Shown here: positions 31,906-43,512 of the stretch, piece after piece
How the letters are laid out: each line of letters begins with the position of its first letter
How positions within the stretch are numbered: position 1 is the stretch's first letter
Made by a program: the position numbers and the translations under genes
Notes under the pieces: generated by a model
Told to the model about the DNA's origin: nothing
What the model saw: the letters and a program-made list of their open reading frames with translations, nothing else
Databases searched by the model: none
NCBI GenBank assembly: GCA_025667525.1
Contig: CM046881.1
Coordinates: 492,859,627-492,923,626, forward strand
Length of the DNA stretch: 64,000 nucleotides
Direction: 5' to 3'
DNA from: Glebionis coronaria
Lineage: Eukaryota > Streptophyta > Magnoliopsida > Asterales > Asteraceae

Positions 31906-34900
31906 TCAACCATACAAATCACGACCACAACGGTCACACAGGCTTTGAGCTTGTGGGGCAGTAGGCTTAGGCTTCTCTTTCACCAATTTGGGGAGGTCAT
32001 GCTCCAAGACATCATGAAACGCCTTAGCTCCTTCTCGGATTTCGTCCAAACTGCACAAATTATAACATTATATTACTGTATGATTAGAGTATTTAACGAA
32101 CAGTAAATGCAACAGTATCCTTTTTCTATTGTAATTCAATTTCAATCCATACGCACTTCATACCACAAAAATAAAATGCAAATGTATCTTTTGGAACAAG
32201 ACCAACAACATTAATATTTCAGAACTTAGTTGGAAAGTAAGTGTAGCTTGAATCTTGTATAAATACACATAAAACATTGCAGTTAATTATAACTGCTTTT
32301 TTTATTTAAGCTACCCAATTATTCGAAACCTACTTTAAAGGCAACACGTCATCATACGATGTGTGCAGTTCTGTTCATACAAATTCTGGCCCAGAACAAA
32401 AGTATGTCCTTAAATTTCTTATTTTTCAAAGTTTTGTTACTTTATAGACCTGAAAAGTAGATGGGAGCATATTGTCTTTTTCAAAAAAAAAAGAAAAACT
32501 CAAGTTATCAAACAAATTTTTGGTTGGATTTGGTAAAAACGAAACGCGATACCTACTAAAGCAATTTGAATAGGTGAGTGGCCTGAATAAGAATAGTTGG
32601 GTTGGATCACCTTCTACAACACAACTTCTGCATTTTTATCGTAGAAGAGTAGATGACGAAGTTTGACTCATTAGGTGCGTTTGGTATGCTCTTATGGGAA
32701 TAAGGGAATGATAGTTTGAATGATAGTTAATGTTTGGGATACTAAGGTGGTTATCAAAAATTGGAATCATATCTTCATTCTTAGGCTTTTTCATACGAGG
32801 CTATTGTGCCTCCTTTCTAATTTCATTCCCATAGTCATTTCATATGATTCCGAAATCCATGCCGATTGTGATTCATGAAACGATACCAAACATGAATGGG
32901 TTGAACTAAAGCTATACTTACTTGTAAACAGGTTGATAAGGTCAGATAAATCGTTTCAGTTATAAAGAGAAATAGTACACTGGGTCAACCCAATCTAATT
33001 GGAGCAGTAAGTTATGTGTTTTGACACAACCCGTTTTGATCCATTACCCAACCCAGCCCATATTGCCACCACTTTAGAAGAGTAGCATTTTATCATCATT
33101 TGTAACTAACAACTTGATATTATGAAAGCATACCTTATGGAAAGGGGAGGAGTTAATCGAATAGTAGCATTATGAGTTGGCTTTGCAAGAATCCCTCTTT
33201 CCTTCAGCTTTATACACAAATCGTATGCTGTTGCAGGGAATAAAGACTTGCTATAGAGCTCTACTGCGTTGAATAATCCTTTTCCTCTTATATCCATCAC
33301 AATATCAGGAAATTGCTGCTGCGTTTTTTTCAACAATCGCCTGAGTTCCTCACCCATTTCAGCAGATCTGAAGTGTCGTCACATATACTTAAATTAATGC
33401 AATCATAGATCCATGGTCGGAGTACAATTATCACAGATTAGGTTAAAAGAAAGGACAAGTAGTTCATTTTGTTTGACACATGACAATCTATTTTGTTCAA
33501 GCATTTATCGAATTATTAAAAACTATATTTTACAACTTCAAGTCTTAATAATCAGAATAAATATCGAAAATACACATCCAAACACCCATACATGCTATTT
33601 GGTTGTATTTTCTCATACACAAACGATGCACTATGTTAAGAGAATAACTTTCTTACCTCTCGGCAAGTTTCTCATCTTGTACCACCTGCAATGATGCAAT
33701 GGCAACAGCACTAGCCAATGGGTTTCCTCCAAATGTACTAAAATTAAAAGTTAATCATGTTACTTGTAAGAATACAAAAAATAAAAATCATCGAAGTTTT
33801 TAATATATGATGATTGCACACATACCTCCCATGCTCCCCTGGTTGTATGCAAAGCATAACATCTTTGTCTGCAAGAACCGCACTTACTGGTATGACCCCA
33901 CCGCCCAATGCTTTCCCTAATATCTGAAATAACAAACACAATATGAAAATGATCATAAATGATTAAAAATCCACACTAAATAGAATATATATGATTAAAT
34001 CAAATATGTAGAACTTACAATAAGATCAGGCCGCACGCCTTCCCAGTCACATGCAAGCATTCTTCCTGATCGAGCTATCCCGCTTTGTATCTCGTCTGCG
34101 ATCATCAAAATGTTATGCTTTGAGCAAAGTTCTCTGACAGCCTTAAGGTAACCATCGGGAGGAATTATAACCTAGCAAGACAAATTAAAACCATCAATTT
34201 AAAGCAGTAAAGATCCAAACATGGTTCATGTTTGATCTCTTAAGGCTCAAAGTGTCAAACGGGTCACGGGTCTAAAGTTGACTAAAGATCATTTCTTAAT
34301 GTAACTTGATCAATTTATTAAAAACACTTGTATTATAGATTAATAATTATTATTATGATACAAAACAAGTAATAACTGTTCAAGCTTAAGCTTGAGCTTG
34401 AGGTTAATGTGGCACTCAGTCACATTCCATTGTACTTGTTTTTTTGGGAGTTAATATATTTTACCGGGGTGAAGTCCCTTTTACCCAAAAAAGAAGTAAA
34501 AAAAATTGGATGTAGAGTGGATCATGTAAACCAAGTCTGACCACACTATCAACTTAGCCCTGTGACATAACACGGCATCTCTGAAATGATTATGTAAATG
34601 AGAGGTACATACCCCAGCCTCTCCTTGTATGGGCTCAAACAGAAATCCAGCTATATGATCTCCTTTTTCTGCATAAAATAGAGGTGAAGATGACAGATAA
34701 TATAATTACTCAGACAAATATAATAAGCATATATTTGCCTGTTTGATCATAAAGAACTGCAAAAGTATAAACCTTCGAAAAGCTTCTTTAGAGCAGCTTC
34801 ATCTCCAAAGTCAACCTTAAGCTGACCAGGTAACAATGGCCAAAATCCACGAGTGGCATCATTATCACAGCTCATTGAAATAGCACCCATTGTACGACCA

Positions 34901-36822
34901 TGGAAACAACCACAACATGAAACAACGATAGCCTACACATCGATGCCATTTAATTCAGGAAAATTGATAATTGATACTAAGAAAATAATATCTGTGAAAA
35001 AGCTGAAGGACCCTAAAAATATGACTACTAAATTGCTACCTGATCTTTAGGAATTCCTTTTTTCTCATAACCCCACTTTCTTGCTAACTTTATAGCAGTT
35101 TCAACTCCTTCAGCACCAGTGTTCATTGGAAGAACCATATCATATCCAAATAATTTCGTTAGATACTCTGCAAAGACTGGAAATTTGTCGTTGTAGAAGG
35201 CTCTAGAGCTTAGAGTTAAGGTTTGCGCTTGCTCGACTAATGCCTTCATGATCTTTGGATGACAATGTCCCTGCCAAAACCAATAAGCCATTTCAAATGA
35301 TCTCTAATTGCAATGCTATATAAGAATATGTGATCTCAAGTAACAATCACGTATGCATCTAACCTGGTTAACTGCAGAGTAAGCTGCAAGGAAGTCGAGA
35401 TACTTTTTGCCTTCTGGATCCCAAACAGCTGACCCCTTTCCATGAGAAAATACAACAGGCACCGGATGATAACTGAAAATACCAAATAAGTAGAGTAAAA
35501 TTATCCATCTTTAGTTTTTTAAGTGCTTGGAAAATTATACAGTTTTTATAAAGTTCGAAGCTCCGCCACTGGCTTAGACATAAACTGAAACGACATAAGC
35601 TCATAAGCCCAAAAATAAGCTTAAACACACACCCTAAGCTTATATAACTGGATGAGGTTTTCCTGTTCAGGTAACCCGGGAAGGGTGAGCTTTTTGACTC
35701 AAATGCACGCTGACTCACCAAGTTAGTCCTCGGACCGTTTTGAACCCTTCCATGGCCAGCCCCAAATGCACACACCCTAAGATTATATAACCAACTTAAT
35801 TAAGAAATCCAAAAGGCTAGGGGGGTGTTTGTTTAAGCTTACTTCTGGGCTTATGTAACTTGGGCTTATTTTTCACAAGCTCAACTAAACATATAAATGG
35901 TGTGTTTGGCACAAAGCTTATAGGGGCTTATTGGGGCTTGAGCTTTCAAAATAAGCTTTGTTTGTCACACAGGCTTATAGAAGCTTTTATTAACCATAAG
36001 CCTCCATAAGCCCAAGCCACATGGGACGGGCTTATAGCTAATCAAATTACTTAAGTACCCTTCAAAATATAATAGATCATCACGCAAAAGCCAAAAATGT
36101 GAATTAATTTGATTTATTTTTATTGAGTTTACATTAATAAGTCTAGCTCTAACTAAGTAATTCGGCAAACCGGTTTATAAAATTATAAGCTTCAGCTTCC
36201 AGCTTATAAGCCCCCGCCCATTTCGGAAAACATAGTGCCATAATCAGAGGCATCAGGGGCGGACCTATGTATTAGGTCCGGGGTGGCGGTGCCCTCCATG
36301 GCTCGACAAAAAAGACGCGGTTACAGTGTATTTTTTTTCGATTTTGACAGTTTTTTTTAAATGCCCCCATTCGAAACGTAAATTGCCCCCACTCACATAT
36401 TGAAATCTAACTTTTGACATTCTAAAACCTAATAATCCTCCATTTTTAAGTTAAAATATTTATTCGGATTCTAGTTTTTTTCCCGCTGTCCAATTTTCTG
36501 GGTCCGCCACTATAGGCATGCAGTTTCCATCAAAACTAGTTATGACAAAAACAACGATCCACATACGAAAAATCAAGAAAAGCCACAAACTAAACATTAA
36601 ACATATAAAACAAATTTTAAATAATTGGATAAAGAAGGTGGGTAATAGTATTAGTAGTTACTTATGGGCACTGTAATCATGTTCCAAACCAATAAGTTGA
36701 CGAGAAGAAGATGACGTCACGACACTACTTTCTTCAGCAACCGTAGAAAACCGTCGAATAACACTCGGTGTGGTTTTGATCCTGTTTAATAAAACCCACT
36801 GTAAACATCTCCTGGTACCCAT
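31906..36822 (-). CDS. OAT: Ornithine aminotransferase, mitochondrial (10 exons, 475 aa)
   Basis: Exons: complement of 31906-32050, 33134-33367, 33657-33737, 33826-33923, 34019-34171, 34613-34668, 34773-34932, 35040-35270, 35364-35472, 36662-36822. All introns obey GT-AG, phases fit, and the sum is 1428 bp. The enzyme is a PLP class-III aminotransferase that converts ornithine and 2-oxoglutarate to glutamate semialdehyde and glutamate. Residues 1-30 ([14 protein letters not shown]...RRFSTVAEE) look like a mitochondrial presequence. Visible motifs are SSRAFYND (111-118), NTGAEGVET (140-148), FHGR (177-180), IADEIQSG with PLP Asp265, and ILGKALGGG with PLP Lys294. The C-terminus has CDRCGR. The length matches the plant family. 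No frame break is present, so it should be functional. The start is the first ATG giving the presequence. Confidence 0.96.
32672..32890. mobile_element. hAT-like MITE in OAT intron 9
   Basis: 'gtgcgtttggtatgctctta' at the left and 'gaaacgataccaaacatgaa' at the right give inverted GTTTGGTAT/ATACCAAAC-type ends. The interior has 'gaatgatag' and 'attcattc' motifs. Exact ends and TSD are uncertain. Confidence 0.45.
35560..36235. repeat. GCTTAT-rich MITE-like repeats in OAT intron 1
   Basis: Several blocks with 'ggggtgtttgtttaagctta', 'gcttataggggcttattggg' and 'aagcttaaacacacacccta' in opposed orientation. The phrase 'cacacaccctaag.ttatataac' appears twice (35625 and 35770), which suggests an insertion between duplicated flanks. 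The open minus frame across 35775-35368 is intronic and not a gene. Confidence 0.5.
36248..36519. mobile_element. hAT-type MITE in OAT intron 1
   Basis: Starts CAGGGGCGGACCTA (36254) and ends GGGTCCGCCACTA (about 36511), imperfect inverted ends common in plant hAT MITEs. AGGCAT flanks it at 36248-36253 and 36514-36519 as part of the expected 8-bp duplication. Confidence 0.7.
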
Positions 36823-37386
36823 ATGAATCTATAATTTGGTTTTGTTCTGATAAAGATGATGAATATGGAGTGTGTTTCTGAAATACTATAGAAAATAAAG
36901 GTGATGATAATACGTGTATATGATTGTGGTTTAAGAAATGTAATGCTCACAATTTATTACTTACTACTACTGTTTTTGTTTTTGTTTTTGTCTGGAAATT
37001 CATTTATTTATTATATGTCACTCGGCTTTTGCTTGTGTTTGGATAACATCAAATCGATTCCACAATTCTTCTACCGTTCTACGTAACTATAGGATACGTG
37101 ATAAGCATTGGTGTGTAACTGTGTATTAATGACTTTCTACAAGCTTATTCTAAAGATTACTGTTTATTATATACCAATTATAATATTCCGTGCACACGTG
37201 ATTATAAATAAATTAAATTAAATTTAATATTTTATTTTAATATAACAAAATATGTTAAAAAATTATGTTTAATATTTTGTAATTATAATATCATTAGGTT
37301 ATAAAGTATAAAGAGTGTTTGTTACTTTTTAAAAATTATTTAAAAAAAATAAAAATTTTTAATTTTCACTTATAATCATATAATTT
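36823..37386 (-). promoter_or_regulatory. OAT upstream region
   Basis: The 564 bp between the OAT start codon and the Copia B LTR must hold the 5' UTR and core promoter. A weak TATA-like 'tctatagtattt' lies on the minus strand near 36893-36882. The far part (37140-37386) is AT-rich. No firm site can be named. Confidence 0.35.
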
Positions 37387-38156
37387 TGTTGAGAATCTAA
37401 GTTTGTTAGATTTCCCTTAGTCATACATTTAAACTTAAATTAAGCTGTTTGATATTTACTTGTCTGTGCCTAGGTGACACGCAAGTAACACAAGACTCAC
37501 AGAGTTCTAAGTCTCTGAGAGCAACCACGGAGGAGTCCATGTCAGAGACATTGTCAAGGAAGTCGAAGATTACTTGAATACATACTCATTGGCTGTGATG
37601 GATAACAACCAAGATGTATCAGGGACTCTGAGTGGTTGAGTGTTAACAGGGGTGACAATACCCTGTTAACACTCAGTACACTTTGGATTTACCTAAGTGT
37701 TTAGGCGGGAAGTTTTACAGCCTAAAGTATGAGTCTATGAAGAAAAGGGAAACTGTGTCAGCTTTGTTTTCCTAAAGCATTGTGTCAGACTAACAAGAAT
37801 AGAAGAGCATCTTGTGACAGATGTCTGACATTGTCTGTTTTGTGTAGTCACCATCAACCAGCACTAGAAGTCAACCTCGTACCACTATAGATAGGTTATG
37901 TAGCCAAGAGTTAATGTGGTTCACTTTGTTAGATTTCACACATTAACTCTTTAGAACTTATAGAACGAACAACTGTGCCTGTGTTCTTAAGTTAGCTTTA
38001 TTTTGTCCAAAGTGTACACAACACATTGTCATCAAACAGTGTTATCCATAACACATGTAATACTTGTTATACAATAATAAAGTCTTACGTTTGAAAAGTA
38101 TTTACTTGTGTTAATTATCTTTCTTAATCGTTTCAAGCTAGGTTTAGGGACTTTCA
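37387..38156 (+). repeat. Copia B 5' LTR (770 bp)
   Basis: TGTTGAGAATC ... GGGACTTTCA, matching the reverse complement of 21657-22432 end to end. It is followed at once by AT and the primer-binding site. Confidence 0.93.
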
Positions 38157-38158
38157 AT

Positions 38159-38170
38159 TGGTATCAGAGC
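38159..38170 (+). other. Primer-binding site, initiator Met tRNA type (Copia B)
   Basis: TGGTATCAGAGC starts two bases after the LTR end. It is complementary to the 3' end of plant initiator methionine tRNA, as in most Copia elements. Confidence 0.9.
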
Positions 38171-38228
38171 GGTATTTGATATTAAAACCTTCATAAAATT
38201 GTTCTAAGTTTTATAATCAAGATCCACC

Positions 38229-38605
38229 ATGCCTGAAACGAACAACACCCCACCACCAAATTCGCTTTCTGGGAACAACACACCGCCACTTCCAAATTCA
38301 CCAAGAGTAACCCCCACTCAAAATGAAGACGATCTTACTCAATTTCTCGATTCAAGAGGTGGATCTCATGTCACTAATGTGCCAGTGTTTGATGAAGATG
38401 ACTTTGCAAGTTGGAAAAGTCAATTTCTTGTCTATCTAGATGGACTTGAATCATTTCTTCTAGAAATTCTAGAAAATAGACCATATGTTCCCATGACACT
38501 TACCTCTACTGATGAGAATCCTCTTCCTAAACCTCTTAAGCAGTGGACTCCAGCTGATAGGAAATTGGCAAACCAATATAAACGTCTCAAAAGGATTATC
38601 ATCTC
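38229..38605 (+). pseudogene. Copia B gag, N-terminal part, cut by element E
   Basis: Starts ATG (MPETNNTPPPNSLSG) and shows FDEDDFASWKSQFLVYLDGL and KPLKQWTPADRKLANQ, almost the same as the gag of Copia A. It stops making sense at 38605, where the TSD ATCTC and the LTR of element E begin; gag resumes at 47758. Confidence 0.9.
38601..38605. repeat. Left target-site duplication ATCTC of element E
   Basis: Identical to 47753-47757, the five bases after the right LTR of E. Confidence 0.93.
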
Positions 38606-38994
38606 TGTTAATGCAAAGCAATGCCTAAAAACATTGTTAGTATTAATTAATCTTTCTTAGTTTTGATCACGACAAATTACAAAGACATTTATTGTCAAAC
38701 ACAATCATAAAACGAATTATCTAACAAACACTATCATCAAGGTAATAATCATTACACTAACATATCTTAATCATTCTTAGTGATCATAAAAGTGATTAGC
38801 ATTAAAACTCATTTTTGTCAAATGTAACAAAAGATTTTTAATAAACTTTATTTTTAAGAAATTTTTTTATTAAAATGAAAATATAAATTTGAATATGGCA
38901 TATTCCAAATGCCATAAGAATATCATTGAAGGTTTAAACAGCCTCAGATATTTCAAATTCACTAAAAGACAAAAAGGAGCAGAGTCTACACTTC

Positions 38995-39064
38995 GCGGTT
39001 CCTTAAGTGCCTACGAGGTTCCCTATCGATAAGGAACCGCCTGGGTAATTAAGGAACCGCCCCC
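38995..39064. promoter_or_regulatory. GCGGTTCCTTA/TAAGGAACCGC module in E 5' LTR
   Basis: Half-sites lie at 38995-39005 (forward), 39030-39040 and 39050-39060 (reverse), with a weaker forward site 'gaggttcccta' at 39015. The module ends about 30 bp before the TATA box. A promoter-binding array is inferred. Confidence 0.6.
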
Positions 39065-39088
39065 AGATAGCCGTTTTCATTTGTCTTC

Positions 39089-39097
39089 TATAAATAG
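39089..39097 (+). promoter_or_regulatory. TATA box of E 5' LTR
   Basis: TATAAATAG just downstream of the half-site module; repeated at 46623-46631 in the 3' LTR. Confidence 0.75.
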
Positions 39098-40215
39098 TTG
39101 ATCAAATCTGCATTTTCATTAACCCTTTTTAGACATCTCTTTCAGCCTTCTTTCTCCTATCTAATCCTAGTCATTTGTAAATGATCACTTAATCTGTTAA
39201 GTATGTTTACTTATGATTATCCCCTTGATCTCCTTCTTTACCTTGTCCAAAGAGAAGATCACTCACACACTTATGATGTGAATAAAGATGAAGCTTTGAT
39301 GAAGATCATCCTCTCCTAAAGATCTAGTCATGTTCCTCATTTGTTTATTTGTGTCTTGTGTAGATCCAATGTATTTGTGAATACTTGAACTAGTTGTGTT
39401 CATCCAAGCTATGTGTATATACTTGGATTAGAGTTGTGTAAATCCTTTGCATATGTGTGTGCTTGGATTTGTGTTGTGTATATCCAAGCTACATGTGTGT
39501 ACTTGGATATGTTTAGTTGAGTTGTAATAAGTTGTGTTAGTTCTCACTAAACTATAAAGTGATGTGGTTGTGTCTTGTGAGTTCTCACTAAACTATAAAG
39601 TGATGTGTAGTTGTGTTGTGTGAAGTTCTCAGTTAGCTTCAAAGTGAAGAGTCGTGAAGATTGGTTCTAGCTTTGGATTAGAACTCGACATCTAGCCTTG
39701 TGTCGGAAAATGGTGAATTAGGAAACGTTGTGAAGATTGGTTCTAGCTTTGGATTAGAACTCGACATCTAGCCTTGTGTCATAAAATGGTGAAGTGGGCG
39801 ACGTTGTGTAGATTGGTCCTAGCTAAGATTAGGTCTCGACATTTAGCTTAGTGTCGGAAAATAATGTAAGCAACGTTGTAAGGGTTTCTCCGCCAAGAAG
39901 CGAGCTTGTGGATATAGTGGAAATCTCGAGTAAGGTGTACTCGAGGAGTGGAGTAGGAACGAGGATAGAGCCTCGTTGCCGAACCACTATAAATCTTGGT
40001 GTCTTCCTACTAGGTTGTTTTATTCCTTACTCATTACTTACATTTAACATCATTACACTTATTACTTATTGTTAATGCATTAGAATTGAACCTAATCATT
40101 ATGCAACTAGCTTTCAAGTAAAAGATAGTTTTGGCACTCACCTAATTGAAAGGAATTTTAATTAGGAGATAAATCGATGAGAAACTATTCAACCCCTCCT
40201 TCTAGTTTTTACAAT

Positions 40216-40227
40216 TGGTGTCAGAGC
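40216..40227 (+). other. Primer-binding site of element E
   Basis: TGGTGTCAGAGC two bases after the LTR, one change from the initiator Met tRNA-type site TGGTATCAGAGC. Confidence 0.85.
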
Positions 40228-41550
40228 GATGGTGACACAAGATCTTTGAAGTATATTGTACTTTAAAACTTGGATCGATCCATTGTCTCCTCAAATTAGA
40301 AGGTTAAGTTGTACTAAAGTTTTTCTTTGGTCAAAACTATTTTCTTTATTGAAACTAAGCCTTTTAAATTGATAATATTGCATCTCATTTAGATTAGTAG
40401 TATTAGTTCATTTTAGATTTACTCTTGAAATGTATCTACTAGTTTGCATCTTGTTATGTGTAGGTACTTATGAAGATAAATCATTCAATTGATTGTGGAT
40501 TGAGTTACTTACACTTGTAGAAGACTCATCTTTTTTGATTTCCAACATCATTGAATGATGATATTAAGATGGATAGGAGTGATACTAGTCCTTGAAGACT
40601 TAGTAGTTACTATTAGTCATAGTTGGGCTTTGCATTGATTCCTTGAAAGCTTGGAATGCAATTTGTGTCCAAGGTACGTTTTCGTTCTTCCACACGCCCT
40701 ATTGATCATTCTTTTGATCATTAATTGACTATATGCTTATTCTTGGCATCCTTGCCTTGACATTTGTTTATGGTTTGTGATTCTTCCCTTTTTCCCTCTC
40801 AAACCTTCATTGTTTGCCTTGACATTTGTTTGTGGTTTGGATCACTATGGAGATGTAGAGTGAGTTAGTAGAAGCTTAAAGTATCAAGCATGATTTCCAT
40901 GGTTTGCACCCTTACGGTTAGTAGGCCCAATAGCATGTGTAACTTGTGCAATTAAGCTCATCTCTAGGATGATTGATGAATCCCTTGAGATACCAAACTA
41001 CTTCATTAAGTTGTAGGTGGATTTTACACATTTGGAATTGAAATATTCCAAGGATATTGTTATTGTTAATCCTAGCAATAATTATCCGATCATGTGGGAG
41101 AGAAAGTGAATCTATATTTTGCTCACATTTTGAAATAGAATAAGACTACTCTTGAAAATGATCTTATTCTATGTATCAAAGTTGCTTGATATATTTCATT
41201 ACCAAAGCCGTTTAGACATTCGCCGGAAAGGCACGTCTTAAACCACTATATATGACACAAGCTCTTCGTCTCCTCGATTTGAAGGTCATTTGTCTCTTGT
41301 GCAATGTTCTTGGTCTTGATTCACTTCTCTTGACTCATCTCCCCTTTGCTTCTTTGCTACGAGTAGTCGTTTGTCCGTTTCGGTCTTTTCCTATCTCGAT
41401 TCAACTCGTAATCCTTCAATAAAGCATTATTACCTAGTGTTGTGGTGGTCCAATGATTTCCTAAAGACTTAAGACATATTTTAAGGTTTTTAGAAAATTT
41501 TGGTTTTAAAAATTTCTTTAATTTTTCTTGTTAAAAACACGCCACTATAG
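40228..41550 (+). other. Element E leader and non-coding 5' interior
   Basis: The first 60 bases ('agtatattgtactttaaaac' then 'ttggatcgat') match the Copia C leader, but the gag ATG position reads ATT. The following 1.2 kb has no coding frame; it carries a direct repeat of 'ccttgacatttgtttatggt' (about 40760 and 40817). Confidence 0.6.
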
Positions 41551-41610
41551 GCGGTTCGTTATCGACACAGTTCAAACCGGCGGTTCCTTATTGATAAGGA
41601 ACCGCGTCCA
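41551..41610. promoter_or_regulatory. Half-site module 1 inside element E
   Basis: Contains GCGGTTCGTTA at 41551 and a forward-plus-reverse pair spanning 41580-41605 (GCGGTTCCTTA, then TAAGGAACCGC). It is followed by an AT-rich 'attaaata' and a CT-rich leader, as in a plant promoter, and belongs to the frame at 42303. Confidence 0.6.
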
Positions 41611-41801
41611 GTACACGCGACTAAAGAGTCAGTTTTTATTAAATATCACTTTTTCAAAAACTCCTTCTCTCTCTTCTCCAACATAGTGACGGGAATACCC
41701 AGTTTTCCACCATTGTTGTGTTTCCAAAACCTTCAATTACTCAAGATTAATTGATTTTGATTTGTGGGTTTCACTCATCCTTCATCCAAGATCAATTATC
41801 T

Positions 41802-42237
41802 GTAAGTTATTTCTTTCATTTTCATCTAACTTGTTCTAGGGTTCATACATTCGTAATTGGAGATTTTTAAAATTGACATTGAATTAGAACCTTACTAGGA
41901 ATAAGAGTTGACATAGTATTGTTACTATGATTCCTTAGGTTCATATTCATTGAGATTTCACTAAAACCCACTTGTAGAACAAATCCTAATTTTGACTAAA
42001 GAATTTTGGTTGATTGGTGGAATTGATATGAACCCATGAACAAGTTGGTAATGGCATTGTTAAATGCTTACCTAAAAACCTTGTTTTGAAAAACAAATGT
42101 TCAAGTTCATTATTGATCTTACATGGTCAATGTGTCATTGTTAATGATGAACTAGGTACATTTTGAATATGAGAATGATAAGGATTAAACCTTGGTTTGT
42201 CAAGAGATTGATAAAACACATTCTCATCTTTTCAGTT
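41802..42237 (+). other. Probable 5' UTR intron of E cassette 1
   Basis: Donor 'tatctgtaagttattt' at about 41802 and acceptor 'ctcatcttttcag' ending at 42237 frame a T-rich stretch with 'gttctagggttcatac', typical of plant leader introns. It sits between module 1 and the ATG. Confidence 0.5.
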
Positions 42238-42302
42238 TTTGGTTTATATGTAACATATGAGTAATTGGGGAAATACTTTTGTGTTTAATTTTGGTACTAA
42301 TC

Positions 42303-42983
42303 ATGCCTTCGGAATTTCAACAAGATCACCAATACAATAGACGCTATGAGGTTCTCTTAAGCGACCTAAATGATTGTATGGTTCGTTGGGCCGACATCCT
42401 TAGGGGGGATGTATTTTGTCTTGGCGGAAACCGGGGTCATATTCTGGCGTGTATGGCGCACATGTTATGTTGCATCGCTACCAACGCCAAGTACAATCTC
42501 GCATACTACATCGCTCGACGAATCACTTATGCTCTTTCCAAACCCAAAACAAATCTTCCCTATGCCATGCTCCTTACTCGCCTTCTTAAGAAGGTTGGTA
42601 AAGACTATCCTGACATCAACATTTCTCGCTTTCGTTCGGTCGAACGTGTCATGCTACCGATTCAAAAGGTACAACCACGAAAAGCTAGAAGTGATCGAGG
42701 TTCGAGAAAGTCCGATCCACAAGATTCCGATGATGAGTTTGATATGTCACCAAGTGATGGTGGTGGCGTAGGCACAAGTGCTCACATTGGTTCTTCGAGT
42801 AACTCTCACCCATTCATGGACACTTTCATGGAAGGGTTTGAAGAAATCATCCCTCCTCACCACTTTGCCACTAGTGGACTTCCAGAAAACTTTGGTCTTG
42901 AGGATGTCTACCAGCTAATCTTAAAACCCAATGTGAGTTGTATGATCATCGAGTGGAGTCAAGAGGATCGTTCAAGAGCATAG
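42303..42983 (+). CDS. E cassette 1: plant transposon-protein-domain frame (226 aa)
   Basis: Starts ATGCCTTCGG; earlier codons in this frame lack ATG. Residues 1-100 resemble the conserved end of the 'putative plant transposon protein' (Transposase_32-like) domain found in many plant LTR elements: LGGNRGHILACMAHMLCCIA, then YNLAYYIARRITYAL and NLPYAMLLTRLLKKVGKDYP. The rest is a basic then acidic low-complexity stretch (DRGSRKSDPQDSDDEFDMSP) and an unassigned tail ending in EWSQEDRSRA. No catalytic site or zinc motif is seen; the molecular role is unknown. It is shorter than usual for the domain, so it may be truncated at its N-terminus. Confidence 0.6.
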   Translation: MPSEFQQDHQYNRRYEVLLSDLNDCMVRWADILRGDVFCLGGNRGHILACMAHMLCCIATNAKYNLAYYIARRITYALSKPKTNLPYAMLLTRLLKKVGKDYPDINISRFRSVERVMLPIQKVQPRKARSDRGSRKSDPQDSDDEFDMSPSDGGGVGTSAHIGSSSNSHPFMDTFMEGFEEIIPPHHFATSGLPENFGLEDVYQLILKPNVSCMIIEWSQEDRSRA

Positions 42984-43210
42984 CCAAATTAATCAAGGGA
43001 CTTGGCAAGAAGAATAAGTTAAGCCTAGATTATCAAGGTTAACATGTTTGTGAACATGTTTGAATTGTTGAAATTTTTATCCTTATTCTCCTTATGTGTT
43101 TGTTAGCTTCCTAGATTTTGATTAATAGTTATCTTTGGCTTGCTATTTACTTGTGTGAAATCTGGACTAACCAAAGTTTGAGGAAGTGCACATTTTTGAC
43201 ATCTCTGGTC

Positions 43211-43276
43211 GCGGTTCCATATCAAACCCGCGGTTCCTTAGCATTAAAGAATCGCGACCCTACATAAGGAACCGCC
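43211..43276. promoter_or_regulatory. Half-site module 2 inside element E
   Basis: GCGGTTCC at 43211, GCGGTTCCTTA at 43230-43240 and TAAGGAACCGC at 43265-43275, with a weaker 'aaagaatcgcg' between. It lies about 240 bp before the ATG at 43513 and is preceded by 'atctctggtc', as in module 3. Confidence 0.6.
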
Positions 43277-43512
43277 TGTCACTGTTTCGACATAATCTTT
43301 GTTTTACATTGTTTTCCTTAATCTGTGTAAAACTTTGATAAATTTTTTACAAAAACCTGCACTTTCCTAAACTAGGATACCTAATTTCATTATTCACCTA
43401 AAATGATTTTAACCCATTACTAGTTTGGATCATTCCCTTCTCTTCTTAAACCCTCTTTTGTAGATTGTGTTCTTCATCCCTTCAATTCTTCTCTAAACCT
43501 TAACACACAACC

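Larger units (their letters stand above)
38606..40213 (+). repeat. Element E 5' LTR
   Basis: Begins TGTTAATGC and ends CTAGTTTTTACA. It includes the half-site module (38995-39064), a TATA box at 39089-39097, 'ccaagct...cttgga' repeats (39400-39500) and two copies of 'gaagattggttctagctttg' (39656 and 39732). It is near-identical to 46139-47752, pointing to recent insertion. Confidence 0.93.

Noticed and set aside
35368..35775. Open minus frame across OAT intron 1 and exon 2
   Set aside because: It reads exon 2 in a wrong frame and covers MITE-like intron sequence; the spliced OAT model explains the locus.
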